Source: Peromyscus leucopus
Lineage: Eukaryota; Chordata; Mammalia; Rodentia; Cricetidae
Reading direction: 5' to 3'
NCBI RefSeq assembly: GCF_004664715.2
Contig: NC_051069.1
Span: 4,128,001-4,192,000 of the forward strand
DNA: 64,000 nucleotides
Shown here: one piece after another, positions 23,520 through 36,057 of the stretch
How the letters are laid out: every line of letters begins with the position of its first letter
Position numbering within the stretch: position 1 is the first letter of the stretch
Notes under the pieces: model-generated
The model's database searches: none
The model's input: the letters and a program-made list of their open reading frames with translations, nothing else
What the model was told of the DNA's origin: nothing
Made by a program: the position numbers and the translations under genes

Positions 23520-23834
23520 TCCCATTGCTCTGAGGTCTAGTGTCTTTAACTCTTTGCAAGCCGAGCATCTGAAGCGGCAGGGCAGAGACCAGAGTCCCCT
23601 TAGCATTTGCGCCTCTCCCTCCGTCTAGGAGCTTACCTCAGCAGATGCTGCTGACAGAGGGAGCGCTTTGTGCACTAATTATCTCATATGAAAATTCCTT
23701 GTCTCTTTCAATTAAATACCTCTGACAGAAACAGCCGAACAATGCAATTCCGTTTATCCCAAAATATTCAGCAAAGTGCTGGGTAATCACAGTAGCCCAA
23801 ATCTAACGAACGTGTGTCATGTGTTTGGCCCTGT
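23520..23834. promoter_or_regulatory. Candidate conserved non-coding element
   Basis: A repeat-free block containing GCACTAATTATCTCATATGA, 'tctttcaattaaatacctctgaca' and 'aaatattcagcaaagtgctgg': AT-rich homeodomain-like TAATTA/CAATTA cores among well-ordered unique sequence. It directly abuts a MIR. The regulatory role is inferred from composition only. Confidence 0.3.
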
Positions 23835-23995
23835 CCGACACTTTCTGTAGGCATTAACTCATTTGATTCCTGTCCTAATCCTGAGCAGTAGCTACTCCAT
23901 TTTACAGAGAAGCAAACTGAGGCTTACAGAGGGCCAATCAATTGCCAAAGGCCATAGTAAGTTGGAGGGGCAGAGTTCAAATGCAGGTCATCCTT
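23835..23995 (-). repeat. MIR, antisense
   Basis: 'aactcatttgattcctgtcctaatcc', 'ccattttacagagaagcaaactgagg', 'ccaaaggccatagtaagttgg' follow the antisense MIR core in order. Well preserved for its age. Confidence 0.9.
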
Positions 23996-24204
23996 ACCCT
24001 TAACCACGTCCCTGCAGCCACTCTGCAGACACTGACAAATTGTATGTGAGCTGGAGCGCTTTCCAGCTGAGGACTCTCGAGGTCCCTTGCTCAGGAAGAC
24101 ATTGTTCTCTAGCCATGTGGCCTACAGGTGTGACCTTTTAGAGTACTACTCTATGCTAGGTAGTCTTTGAAAGGTCTTGATACAAATGGGTCTATTTTCA
24201 TCTT

Positions 24205-24335
24205 TTAAAAAAAGTTGAGGACTTTTTTTTGGAGAGTTTTGTATAATGTATTTTGATCATATTCATAACCTTCCTCTACCAATCCCTCCCATATCCAAGT
24301 CTCCACTTCTTTACCCATCCAATTTTGTGTCCCCT
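24205..24335. repeat. Rodent L1-type 3' segment
   Basis: 'gtataatgtattttgatcatattcataacctt' followed by pyrimidine-rich 'ccaatccctcccatatccaag' and 'cccatccaattttgtgtcc'. This is a common rodent L1-associated sequence. Confidence 0.5.
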
Positions 24336-24339
24336 TCAT

Positions 24340-24535
24340 TACATTTCTTTTATTTATGTGTCTGTGTATGTATATGACACATGTGTGCAGGTGCCCATGG
24401 AGGTCAGAAGAGGGTATTGGATTCCCTGGAGTGGAGTCATGGGTGACTGTGAGTTGCCTGACGTGGGTGCTGGGAACCAGGCTCAGGTCCTCTGGAAGAT
24501 CAGCAAGCTCACTCAACTCTCTCCAGCCCTTTCGT
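24340..24535 (-). repeat. B3 SINE, antisense
   Basis: 'gtgtgcaggtgcccatggaggtcagaagagggtattgga' through 'gggtgctgggaaccaggctc' to 'actctctccagccc'. Confidence 0.85.
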
Positions 24536-24567
24536 CTTGAAGAGAGGAGAAGAATAGCTCTAAATCC

Positions 24568-24905
24568 AGCATGAAGGACTAGATGGATGGCTCCATGGGC
24601 AAAACCCTTCCCGTGAAAACATGGGGAACAGAGTTTGGATGCTGAGCACCCATAGATGCCAGGGGTGGCTGTTCAAGCCTGTGGACCCTGTGCTGAAGGA
24701 ATGGGGTAGGGGGTGGAGACAGGCGCATCTTGAAGACTTGCTGACAAGCTAGTGAGGTTGAAATGGTGAGCTCCAGTGACAGTCCCAAGATCGAGAGCCA
24801 CAGAGGAAGACACCCTGAAGCTGACCTCTGTCCTCTACATGTGTGTCTGTGGGAGTGCACCTGCGTACTCAAACCACACACAGCAAACATAATCAAATAA
24901 AATGC
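24568..24905 (+). repeat. B4/RSINE-type SINE, sense, diverged
   Basis: 'agatggatggctccatggg', 'ggtggagacaggcgcatc', 'tgacctctgtcctctacatgtg' and an AATCAAATAAAATG end occur in the order of a sense B4-like element. Confidence 0.6.
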
Positions 24906-25820
24906 AGCCCCTTTGTGTACAAAGCTCATGTTGAGCAGTGAGCCATAGTCATTTCCTGTTAGACCTCATCTGAAAATGGCATAGAAAATTCTCATCGTTC
25001 TCAGGCTGCCTTTGGGCTTTCATAAAAGCTACAGGAAGCACAGAGTCTGATCAGGGCTTCCAACAGGGTTCTTCCTCTTCTGAAGGTGAAGTGGAAACTG
25101 GGCAGGTGTCCAAATGCTTTACCAAACCAGCTAATGCTACGAGAGACTCCCTAGAAACCATTAGGGCTCACAAAGCCCAGCGGACACAGGGAGACCTGGG
25201 CTGCTCATTAAAAGAGGAAACAGGAAGTCAGCATCTAAGAACAAGTTCTTTGGACGAGGTGTTCATGTGACATACATGAATCATCCCTGAAGAGTGAGCA
25301 CAAAGAGTGTCCTTTGCCTCGGGGCTTGTCATGTCCTCCCCGCACCCCATGTGGTGGCTCAGTGTTTGTTAAGCCTGCCCTTTGTGAAACTCCCTGGGTC
25401 TCCCCAGAAAGGCAAGCTAGCAGCAAAGTCCCTTTGTGGGGCATGGAGGTGAGTTTTCTCTGCCCCCACCCCCGTTGTCTATTTGTATGTTTACAAATGA
25501 GTAATGAGGTCACTTTGGGACAAGCACATTTTGTGCCACAGTTTGGACAGATGTGCAGAGCCTCTGGAAAGCACAGCTGCTTGGTCCAAGTGGTGGCTCT
25601 CGCCAAAAGTACTAAATGTTCAAAAGAGATGTGTCACCAGGGGTGCTCGGAGGAACCCACTGGCCATCGGGAAAGCTGCGTGTAATGAGTCATTCCAAAC
25701 ATGTCGACACTTGAAGTGGCTTTCTCTAAGTACAAGCACACAGCATCTAAAGACAGCTTAATAATTCACAAATACTTTGTTATCACAGATGTCAATCTTC
25801 ATTCTGTATTTTGTTTGTTT
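24906..25820. other. Unique sequence, nothing recognised
   Basis: Overlapping 123-codon frames occur on both strands around 25235-25685 in GC-balanced sequence. Neither shows a domain or conserved pattern. Confidence 0.4.
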
Positions 25821-25824
25821 TTAG

Positions 25825-26165
25825 GTGTGTGTGTGTGTGTGTGTGTATGTGTGTGTGTGTATGCTCTGTATGTTCATGTATGTGTAAGTACCTGTGTGTG
25901 CACAGATACACATATGTATATGTGCACATAGAGGGCAGAGCAAGATTGGCTGTGATGTCTACTTTGCTTTTGGCAACACTCATTGATTTGGGATCACTAG
26001 CTGGCCATTGCGCCCACAGGAATCTACCTGTCTCAACCTCCCTAGAGCTGGACCTTCAAGGGCACATGACCACATCTGTCTTATTTTCATGAGTTCTGGG
26101 GTTCACACTCACATCCTCAAGCTTGCAAGGCACACACTTTACTGACTGAACTCTCATCCCACCCC
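25825..26165 (-). repeat. B4-type SINE with GT tail, antisense
   Basis: GT repeats (about 25826-25860), 'gtgcacatagagggcagagcaag', 'gatcactagctggccattgcgccc', then the ID-like head 'ctcaagcttgcaaggcacacactttactgact'. Confidence 0.75.
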
Positions 26166-26789
26166 CCCATTTTTTTTTAAAAACGAGGTATTACTCAGGT
26201 TTCTAACTTTGCTCTAAGTATCAATGTGACTTTGTCCTTTTGACAACAGGCACAGAATAACATGGAATAGGGAAGATAGTTTAGTGTATTCAGCTCACAC
26301 CATGACAATCATGGGCTGGTTAACTGCGAAGTTCCTGAGCTACTACATTGGAGAGGTCCAGACAGCCTACCCCCGATGCATTACAGTGCTGATGTTTCTA
26401 TCCAAAAGTGACAGTCATGACCATAATGGTTGTAGTTAGGGCTGTAGTTGCTGTTATTGTTTGTATTGTTGCGATCACAACTGTGCTGCAGGATCATTTC
26501 TTTTTCTTGTAGATTTTGGCACAATGCTGTTGCTTTGGCCATATTAAAACCAGAAGGTTGCCTTGTGAAGCATGCACATTCCCAACCCTGCTAGATGCTT
26601 CTAAATCACCTCTCAAGAAATAGGGCTGAGTCATGCAATGACTCACGGTGTTCAACAAGTCCTTGTTTCCCCACGTCTTTCTCATATTTGATGCTGTCAG
26701 GCATTTTGTACCTGCCAATCCAACTGGTACGGTCTTCTTTTATGCTGCTCTGCTCTCATCATACATCATGCTAAACATTATTATATTTA
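26166..26789. other. Unique sequence, nothing recognised
   Basis: Starts with a C7/T9 run after the SINE. No gene-like frame (at most 74 codons). Confidence 0.4.
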
Positions 26790-27001
26790 TGTATTTACAT
26801 TTTTATTACATTCGTTTAGAGCGGGGAGGAGAATGTATGTGCTTCTGTGGGTCTGTGCATGCCACAGCACCGGAGTGCAGGATAGAAGGCAACCTGGGGA
26901 GTCAGTTCTCTCCTTCTGCTGTGTAGGTCCTAGGGACTGAACTCAGGGTGTCAGGCTCGGTGACATGCACCTTCACCCCATGAGCCATCTCTCGAGCCCC
27001 T
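26790..27001 (-). repeat. tRNA-derived rodent SINE (B3/B4-related), antisense
   Basis: 'gagtcagttctctccttctgctgtgtaggtcctagggactgaactcaggg', ending 'ccccatgagccatctctcgagcccc'. Confidence 0.75.
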
Positions 27002-27819
27002 GCACATTTTTGTTTTTAATTTGTGATCCCTTGTCGCTGAAATGTCTTCATCTGCTTTGCCAGGTTTCTGTTGGGTAGTCTTATTCTCATTGAAGTCTGG
27101 ACATTTTTCCTAAGTTATATGCATATAGATTATAAGTAGTATGTCCCAGCCCGTAGTTGGTTTTCATAGTCTTTACTGGATTATTTTAACAGCTAAATTC
27201 TGTTAGTGCAGTGACATTTCAACACAGCACGTGTTGTGACCTGTTTGTATTCTCCTTCCTCATCCCAGATCATATTGGTTCCCTTAAATATCTTCTGATA
27301 GAAGACAAAGTGACTTTCTCCTCTGACATTTAAATCATTATCTTCCTTAAGACTTATTAATACATAGTGTAAGACAGAAGAGCATCCTCCGTTTTCTATA
27401 TGGATAGAAGTTACATCTGTGCTTCCAAACATTCCGGACAGTGTGTTTGTCCCCCTCGGACCTGTAAGTTCATTTTTACACGCCAGTCTTCCTGTTTGGA
27501 GACCTCTATTTCTGTACTCGATGTTTGCCCATTGGGCTATGTGCTCATCTCTCTGTTGACAAACCACCATCTCATTAATTTACCTTCATACAGCCTGTTG
27601 GCACGAGCAGACAATGACAGACCTTATCCTTTTTTCTCAAATTGTACTGACTACTCTCTGGGTCCCCACAAATATTTGAATGCACTTATAAAGCTACCCA
27701 AAGTTCCCTAGGGTTGTGATCAACTATCTTTGTATCTGTAGATTAATTTGGCATATGTAGGATATTCAGTTTCTCAGCACAGGAATGTGGTAGAACTTTG
27801 AATTAATTCATACCACTTT
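27002..27819. other. Unique AT-rich sequence, nothing recognised
   Basis: A 125-codon minus frame (27193-27570) and a 103-codon plus frame overlap each other. No domain is apparent in either. Confidence 0.4.
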
Positions 27820-28045
27820 TAAAACATTTATTTCATTTTTATTGTGTATGTGTGTCTATGTGAGTGTCCACCATGTGTGTGCAGGTACCCAAAGAGGCCA
27901 GAAGAAGGCATTGGATTCCCCTGGAGCTGGACTTATAGGACGTTGTGAGCCGCCCATGTGGGTGCTGGGAACCAAACTGAGGTCCTCTGCAAGAACAGTC
28001 CACACTCTCAGCCCTGGAGCTGTCTGTCTCTCCAGACCTCCTACC
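27820..28045 (-). repeat. B3 SINE, antisense
   Basis: 'gtgtgtgcaggtacccaaagaggccagaagaaggcattgga', 'gggtgctgggaaccaaactg', ending 'ctgtctctccagacc'. Confidence 0.85.
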
Positions 28046-28119
28046 ATCTTTTATGTATGTCAGTGCTTTGCCCTTTCTACAAATCCATCATCACATATTG
28101 AACTTAGTACAATTTACTT

Positions 28120-28560
28120 GTGAGTTTGTTGATATTGTTAGAAAAATTGTTAAGTGCATTTCATTTGAGATTGCTTACTAGACATAGGATATATGGTTAT
28201 TTTCCAAATTTAGTCAGCTAAAGGCATACAAGCTATGTAAATACAGAGTTACATTAAGTGATTCTTCATATTCTGTGACAATGGCATGTTTTACTCTTCA
28301 ATTTCTTAGCTAGATGTAAAACATTTTTTATGCTTATTTATTCTTTATTTAGGATTTCAACATATTTTATAGTATATTTTAAAAACACTATTAATCAGAT
28401 ATAGATTTGTATGTCTATGTTCATAATTGAGATGGGACTTTAAATTTATTTTCATATGTATCAATTATGTAAAAACTTTATAGAATAAGTTGTAAAGCAT
28501 CTTACATTCTTTTCTTTCTCAACTTCATTTACTTGTATATTTTTAAAAAGCAAAGTTACA
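28120..28560 (-). repeat. Probable L1 ORF2-derived fragment, antisense
   Basis: 'tctttatttaggatttcaaca', 'agatttgtatgtctatgttcata' and 'ctttatagaataagttgtaaagc' echo the antisense ORF2 region of old L1s. Heavily decayed. Confidence 0.45.
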
Positions 28561-29180
28561 AATGCATGCTCTTTCAGAAATAATATAGTTTCTCTTAATT
28601 GTGTTACCACTATCCACACAAGCCCACTAAGTCCCCTTCATCCAAAGCATCCTCTCCCCATGGACAAGACCTCTCCACGATTAGCCATATATCCCATGAT
28701 TACCAGATAATACTCGAGTGTTGCTCTTGGATTTTCAGTTCTGGTAATGCATTGCTTCCCTGGCATGTGAGAGAAGGATTCATCTTTCCTTCCTTTGCTC
28801 TTGCACTCATCTGGGCTTCTTTCTAGTCCCCTAGTGTCCTCCTGGTAGAGTGGTTCAAACATGGCTTAGAGTGGTCACATTGGTATTTGTCTTTAGAGAT
28901 TGTAAATGGTATTCAAAAATGAGGTTGTATCTCCCTTTTTGGTTTTACTTTGTGATGGGGGTTGCTTTTTTTTTTCTTGCACTAACATGTTGTGTTTTTT
29001 TTAATGGATATATTCACAACAATTTTTCTGGGTGTTTGGTATGATTTTGCAACCTGGAAACTCAAGATTCATCATCTCTGGGAAATTTTCTTGAATTATG
29101 TCATTGGTGACTTCTTTTGATATAACTTCTTTTATTCTAGAGTTTTCATGTGTTGGTTCTCTGGGATGAACTGCCCAATT

Positions 29181-29185
<5 letters not shown>
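28561..29185. other. Unassigned sequence, possibly old repeat
   Basis: 28600-28860 looks unique. 29040-29180 ('gggaaattttcttgaattatgtcattg') resembles an old interspersed repeat that also flanks the TC microsatellite on the other side. Confidence 0.35.
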
Positions 29186-29255
<70 letters not shown>

Positions 29256-29257
29256 TG

Positions 29258-29290
<33 letters not shown>

Positions 29291-29328
29291 GTGTGTCTTT
29301 ATCTCTCTCTGTCTCTGTCTCTCTCTCA
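29186..29328. repeat. (TC)n microsatellite with GTCT interruptions
   Basis: Pure TC until about 29248, then interrupted TCTG/TC. The Ser/Leu- or Arg/Glu-rich frames across it are repeat artefacts. Confidence 0.97.
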
Positions 29329-32209
29329 TTTTTGTCCATCTTTTTCTTTACTTATCTTTGAAAACTCCCATGAATTGCTTTGTTTCTTCTACTTAACTTT
29401 TCAGGCAGAGAGAGTTGGTGAATGTTGGTCTATGCTCTTTTTTAACAGCACACTAAACTTGTTGTAGGATTGTGGTACCTTCTAATCTCTCTGAGGACTT
29501 CTATCATAGTATTTTGAATTTTTCTATGCTGGTTGATCTCTTTGTCCTCCAAATTTCTGTTTAACCATTTTAGAGATTCTCTGTAGATCTCTGATACCTT
29601 AATTGACACCTTACTTTTTAAGTTTAGATCTATCTTCTTGGGTAGTTCAGAATTGCAATTTCCTTTCTAACCTGGCATGCTGTTTTTTTTGTTTTTTGTT
29701 TTGTTTTACTATCATTCTGAGAGGGGGCAGGGTTAGAGAGACAGGAGCACTCAGCATTGAACACATAAGTGTTTCTTAATTGCCTTAGTTGCAGGACAGT
29801 AACTCAATGGATGATCTCCTTCAAACCATGCTTCAGGAGGGAGTAATTATACTATTGAATGTAGAGAAGGATCTGGGAGTTGCCAGTACTTCCAACTCAA
29901 TGTCTGTCCATCCTAGCTTCCTGGGGGGAACAAATCTGGACAGTTCCTGAGTCTTTCAGAGATCCTGTGAAATCAAATTGTCAGATTCCTTTTCATGTTT
30001 ACAATGCTTCCCTTGGGTTGGCTAAGGCCTTTATGGCTGGCCCACACAGTCTCTATCCCCCAGAATCCCACTGCTCTGTCATGATCCTTGTAGTTGCCCC
30101 TAGTTTATCCCCACTACCAATCCATTTTGATTAGTCCTTTCTTGGGGGAACCTCTGCATTTTACTGCCTTTAATTATTAATGAATTTAAAGTCATCATCA
30201 AATTGTTTAGCATGCAATGTGACAGATTTTCCTTGTAATTTTATTATAAGCCCCTATGGTCCATTCTTTTCCCTTTTCTCATTTGCCACAATATACTTTA
30301 CTTTCCTAGAATTTGGTGCCCATGAGAAACCATTAAATCATCTTTAAATGACATGTCCATGGTGTCCACACCAGCTGCTGCCCGGTATTTCTGTGGTATG
30401 CATCACTGTTGTTGTTCCTTTTTTTTTTTCTTGATTACCAGTGTGTTGTGAGCTGACGTTCAGTTGGATATTTATTGACCTACAATGATGATGGTATTGA
30501 GATGGTTATATCTTCACTCTAAAATGGCATTTCCCCTAGACATATTCCATGTAACTCTGGTGTCGCCACAAATGGGACTAGGTAAGGTTGAAGAAAGGTG
30601 GTCGAGTGGGTCTGATAATTTAGATCCATTTCCTTAACACAGGATTTCTCAGAGCCTTAAAAATAGTTCATGCATGGTTCAATATGGTCCAGACAACTTT
30701 GTCCAACATAAAATATATGTCGCTTTGTATGGAATGAACTTTGGAACGGGATGTTCTAAGGTTTTTTTCAGTGGTTTTATTTGTTTTGAGTTTTTGTATT
30801 TCCCCCATTGATGTTGCCTGTATTATAAAATGGCTAAAATACAGTCCCCAAGTTAGAAGAACTATGGAATGTTAAATGGAATTTTTTTTAAATAGCAATA
30901 GAAACAGCATCAAGGATGGCTCCTGTCTGACACCAAGTTTCCTGACTGACTTCAGGACTCTCGGTGAGGACACTGAAGACACGGAGTACCAGGCAGTGCT
31001 TGTCTGTTTCTCAATTTTGGGTTCAAGGGACACAGGTGAGCTGGTCAGGGGGCACTTAGAGGGCCAAGCTACTACAGGGAGAACCTAGAAGATCAAGTCC
31101 ATGAGGGCTACGCTTGACAGACTGGCATTGTAAGCTTCTCCCAAGGAACACATGCCCTTATTCCTGAGATGTGAGATTGTAAGAACTGAGGCCTGGACTG
31201 TGAGCAGCTGGGGACCAAGTCTAGACAGGAGGAGGATGCAGAGTGTGACTCACATAAATGGCTTTGGGACTGGTTAGTGTTGGACTGTGGTTAAGAAATC
31301 AACTGGTTGACTGGTTTTTATAACAGTAACTGAATCAGGTAATAAATGCTTCATATACCTTAAAAACTGAAATGGTTCTATTTCTATAAAATAGAAGAAG
31401 AACTTAGATTCCCCCAAAGCTAAATGAATTAAGGAAGACATAAGGATGAGCAACAGAAGCTACTGAAGAAACTCACTTGCTATAGCTTTTTCGTCTGACA
31501 CCTTCCTCTCCACCCGTGTTTGTTAGGCAGCCATGGGTGACAGCCTCACTGGCATACACCAGCTCATGTGTCCTTAAAGCATTGTCACCTGTCAAGATGC
31601 TAATACAAAAAGGGAGCAGTCGAGGCCAGGGAGTCTCAATCCCACCAGAAGTTTGTGGTGACGCCATGGACCTCTGGCATATGACCTTATTTAACAGAAG
31701 GGCTGCCTACTTGAAAAGGCCAGTCACCAATGTGTGGTGGCAAGCAAACTTAGTGTGTGTCATAAAGGGGAACCTCCCTGTGCTAACTGGAACCAAAAAC
31801 TGACTCCAAGAAGCTACAGCAACCTGTGGGAAGTTACCCTGCAGGGATGCTTCTAGCCATGAGTTCCCAGGGAGTTGCTTTCAGAGCTGAACACATCTGG
31901 CAGGTTCTTCTTTAGTTCTTGGCTTCTGGACAGTTAAGACAGACATCTGCATAGGTGGACAGACTTACAGCCCCAACCTCCTCCTTTTTCTTAGTCACCT
32001 GAGCTTTGCAATCGTGGTTAACACATGAGTCCCTAAGATCTGGGTTTCTTCTGCTTCCAGAGGCCAGCTGAGACCAGTTCTCTGGACTGCAGAGGCCTCC
32101 AAATGTACTCTTTGGGAAACCATTCCATCTTCTGGATACCCAGAACATTTTTGTTCTTGAGTGCAAGCCCAGATGACAGCCCTGATCTTCCAAACAACCT
32201 CCTCCTCTA
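29329..32209. other. About 2.9 kb without gene or nameable transposon
   Basis: 29330-29660 continues the T-rich sequence seen before the TC repeat. 30.1-30.9 kb is AT-rich. 30.9-32.2 kb is GC-balanced with several 64-124 codon frames and no domain resemblance. Confidence 0.35.
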
Positions 32210-32500
32210 CTGTCCCAGTGATTTGCCCTGTGTGACAAAACCCCCAACAAAATGACTTCAGGGAGAAAGGAGTTACCTGGGGTCACAGTTCAGGGGTACA
32301 GTCCATCATGGTGGGGAAATCATGGAGACAGGAGCTGAAGAATGCTGCTCCTCTACCAGCACTCTATTCTTCTCTGCAGTCAAGAACTCCAGCCTAAGGA
32401 ATGGTGCTGCCCACATTCAGGGTGGTTCTTCCACTTTAATTAACGTCATCTAGAAACTCAAACTAGCCCCACAGATGTGGTCTTGTCTCCTAGGGGATCC
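32210..32500. repeat. Rodent L1-type (Lx-like) 3' repeat fragment
   Basis: 'ggtcacagttcaggggtacagtccatcatggtgggga', 'aggagctgaagaatgctgct' and 'catctagaaactcaaactagcc' follow the common rodent element. Confidence 0.5.
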
Positions 32501-32589
32501 TAGACACTGATAAGCTGATAATCAATAGTAGCCATTACAATCACTTACTTCCATACTTCTGGTTGGCACCTTCTACCCTTTAGTAAACA

Positions 32590-32606
32590 TTGATTTTAAT
32601 TTTGAC

Positions 32607-32658
<52 letters not shown>

Positions 32659-32812
32659 GTGCCTGACCAAAAAAAACAGAAGGCATCAAATACCCTGGAG
32701 CTAGATTACAGGTGGTTGTAAGTTGCCCAAACTGGGTGCTGGAAACTAAACTCAGGTCCTCTGCAAGAGAGGCAAGCATTCTTTATCAACTAAGCCATCT
32801 CTTTAGTGCCCC
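32590..32812 (-). repeat. B3 SINE with GT tail, antisense
   Basis: GT tract 32610-32656, 'gcaggtgcctgacc', 'gaaggcatcaaataccctggagct', ending 'taagccatctctttagtgcccc'. Confidence 0.85.
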
Positions 32813-34385
32813 ATCTGCCCATTCTAAATTATTAGTTTGGCAGGGTAGACTGGAAAGAAACTGTTGATCAGTTTGGTCACATCACCCAAGAACATTTCTT
32901 TTTCAAGGGGAGGGAGATGTCTTCTGGGTCACCATGCATGTTCAAATGTACCTTGCTAATGAAAAGAACTCCCTTCTCCCATGACTGCTCATTCTGTGGC
33001 TTCACATAATTGTTATCACTTTAAAAAAAAAATGCTAAAACAATATAGCCCCAAACTCTAAAGATGTTTTTATAAAACGATAAAATAAATACTCTAAGCC
33101 TCACAGTCCTGAGTAACTCTCTTAAACATTACTCCCTGCTCCTCTTAATCCAGACAACCTATATTTTAAGTGGTAATATCAATGTATATAAATAATTCCA
33201 CATTGTTTTTATTTACACATTCTTAAAATTTCTTCCATGTAATTTTTCTTCATGCTGGGGGCTACAAGCTATTCCATAAACTTGATGCAACAGTCTCATT
33301 ATGTCTCGAAGAGTTCATTTATTTTTATGGGCATCATTCTACTATCGATCCTCGTGCTGGCTGTGCATAGTTCAGAATGATGCCGTGGCATCTCTCCTCA
33401 TGTTGGGCTTTCAGAATGAGAAAGGTGTCAAAGGGCATAAGAAGCAAGCACAAGAGACCAAGAACTGCAGGTCAAAACTCAAAAAGCCAGAATTCAGGGT
33501 TGAGGTCTACAGAGCCAAAGTCAAAACTGAAGGTGAAGGCTGAGGGGTGGGCAGGCAGGAACACACAGGGCTGGAAGATCAAAACGGGGGGCCTGGGGTG
33601 CTCACGTGCTATAAGAAAAGCAATACTGTAGAAGGTGGGGCACCTCCCTTCCCCAGAGGCTGTTTATTTCCTGTCCCTTCATCCATCCTTCTTGATAAGT
33701 TTGGGGATTCTGGGGTCACCAGAGACAGGGGAGTCTTATAAGGGCCACTTGTAACTGAGATGATTTGTGTACATTTGCTCTGTCCCTGACAACACTGGAA
33801 TTACAGGGATGTATCCTAGAACACCAAATTTATGCCCTCCCAAGAGAACCTGCCCCATCCACAGTCCCTACTGAACAGGGAACACTCAGAGGTTATGATC
33901 AGCAGGCACCTGACTCCCAGGAAGCCTAAGGTCTTACAAAAGCCAAGTGGGCCTGTCTGATTTCTCTTTGCCAAGTTTTGCTATTTGGAGACTGGGAGGC
34001 CATGGCCAGAGTATAATTAACTCCGTATGAAGTAGCGGGAGCTGTTGGCTGTGATGAGGCCTGAAGGATGATGCAAAAAGGTAATGGTAACTGAGTGTGG
34101 TGAAAGAGAACCAGATCAGCATCCTCATGGAAGTCATTTCAGAAAACAAGTCCTTCCCCAGACACTGCAGCTTATCCCCCACCATGACCCACCTCTCCAC
34201 CTTCTCCCAGATCAGCTTACACACACCTTTTTAAAAATTACATCTCTCTGCATTCTCCCTCCAAGAACACTCTGCATGGATCTCTCCTTTTTCCAATTAA
34301 AGATGCTGAAACAAGTATCCTAACAGTGAAATCTCAATAAATACCCAGCTCCCCTGAGATGCCTCTGTGAGGTTGCCTTGATGTC
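32813..34385. other. Mostly unique; possible decayed L1 piece
   Basis: 33150-33300 ('tttacacattcttaaaatttcttccatg', 'agctattccataaacttgatg') may be an antisense L1M fragment. The remainder has frames of at most 96 codons and no recognised feature. Confidence 0.35.
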
Positions 34386-35379
34386 ACATCTCCAACACAC
34401 AGGAAGTTTGGCAAAAAAAAAAAAAAACACAAAGAGTTCTTTGCCCACTTTGACAGGCAGACAATGAAACCAATTAAGGAATGAGCTCCTGAATGGCTTT
34501 TGCCTTCAAGGTCAAGGCTTGACTCACTGGAACTTTGGCAGAGGCATGCAGTCAGGGGAGAGAGAGAGAAATCATTCCTGAGGATGACAGGCTTCTGAGC
34601 AGATGGTTAGTAAATCACAGTCCTGATGTGAAATATTGATGCTTTTTGGTGAGGAAAGATGTGGGTGAAATATTAGCCAAGTTAATCATGTAGAGTAGAC
34701 TTCAGGAATCCACTGGTTACTGTCCACTCAATATGAGAAAAGATCCTCACTGGGAGGAAAGGAACCATAAAACCAATTTAGAGACTCCAGACCAGCTGGG
34801 ATCAAAGAGGGTGAAGATCAAGATGACATTTATACTCACAAAGGTCTCTAAGGAAGAATGTCTGTGTGGACCCTGCATGGGCATTCAGAAGGAGGATGCC
34901 CACCCAAGATTAATATTATTGGGTACCTCACACTGTCAAGATGGATTCCTTACTATAGCCACAGCAACACCAATAATAACCATGCAATACAAAGAGCACA
35001 GAATTAAACCAGCTGCATCCAAACACCAAGTCTTTGAAGGTCAGCTATGGGTTGTGGACACTGCTCAAGTTGCCATTCAGTGTTGTTTCAGTGGGTCATC
35101 TTATTCCTGCTCCTTAGAGTGGGCTGCTCTTCCCCAGCTATCTTTTCCTGGGAGTGGAATCAATCAAGATGGATCTAGGATGACTTTGATGTAGGGATGA
35201 GGGCAGGTGTCTATGATCTGGAGAGAGTTGTAGATGACTGTAGGGAGGCTGACCCCCAGTTCACAGGTGGATACCTTTCCTGCTCTGTGGATGTCCTACA
35301 ACACCCACTGTGCTAAGGTGAATCCCGCAGGCAGTCTTCAGGCATTGTTTACATACAGTCCTACTCACACTTTCTCAGT
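34386..35379. other. Unique sequence, nothing recognised
   Basis: Starts near an A15 run at 34414. A 153-codon plus frame (34733-35194) has no identifiable domain, signal peptide or repeat and is not called. Confidence 0.4.
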
Positions 35380-35540
35380 CCCTTATGAGGCATTGTTAAT
35401 GCCCAGTGTCTCATTCCATCCTCATAGTCACCTTCCAAGGGATGAGTGATTATATCTACTGAACAGATGAAGAAGTTGAAATTCTGAGAGGTGAGTCCAA
35501 TTGCCTGCCCAAGCTTGCACAACTTGCTAATGGTATGGCT
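35380..35540 (-). repeat. MIR, antisense
   Basis: 'aatgcccagtgtctcattccatcctcat', 'actgaacagatgaagaagttgaaattctgagagg' and 'ttgcacaacttgctaatgg' match antisense MIR. Confidence 0.75.
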
Positions 35541-36057
35541 GTGTTACAAGTTATCGTAGCAATACAGTGGGTATGCTCTTCCCAATACAGGGGTGCTCTT
35601 CCCACCTTCCCTCAACATTCTACCTGGGATGCTGACCTGTCGGCACTTCTCCAGTGGCTGATGGAGGCAGTCATCACTGCCTTCCTCATAGTGTTCCCCA
35701 AGACTCAAAGCTCATAATGTATCACCCACGCGTCCAGTTCCACAGTCTCAGTAGGGCTGGAGGGCCCAGGTTGAGCTAGAACCATAGATTGCGGGTGATG
35801 CTCAGTAGAGCAAAGCACTCACTGACACCAACACTTCCATATCACTCACCCAATGAGGCATAGAACCTTTCCTGTGAAGCTCTGTTCTTCCCCTCCTGGC
35901 ACCGGGTAGTTAGTGGCCAGCTCTGTGAAGCAGCCCCAAGCCGCTCTTGATGAAATTAAACCCAGACTGGCATCCCTAATGCTCTCCAGCTATCTTCTAG
36001 TGTGTGCCATTAGGGTAATTGTGTCGGAGAACTGAGCGTGGAAGCTAAAACAGTCAT
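35541..36057. other. Unique sequence; candidate conserved block near its end
   Basis: 35935-36050 ('ccctaatgctctccagctatcttc', 'gtgtgccattagggtaattgtgt') is repeat-free and has the even texture of conserved non-coding sequence. I cannot demonstrate conservation here. Confidence 0.25.

Noticed and set aside
29001..29467. Arg/Glu-rich and Ser/Leu-rich frames on both strands
   Set aside because: They are translations of the TC microsatellite.
34733..35194. 153-codon plus frame as a possible gene
   Set aside because: No start context, splice evidence, domain or repeat-family match could be seen; length is within chance over 64 kb on six frames.
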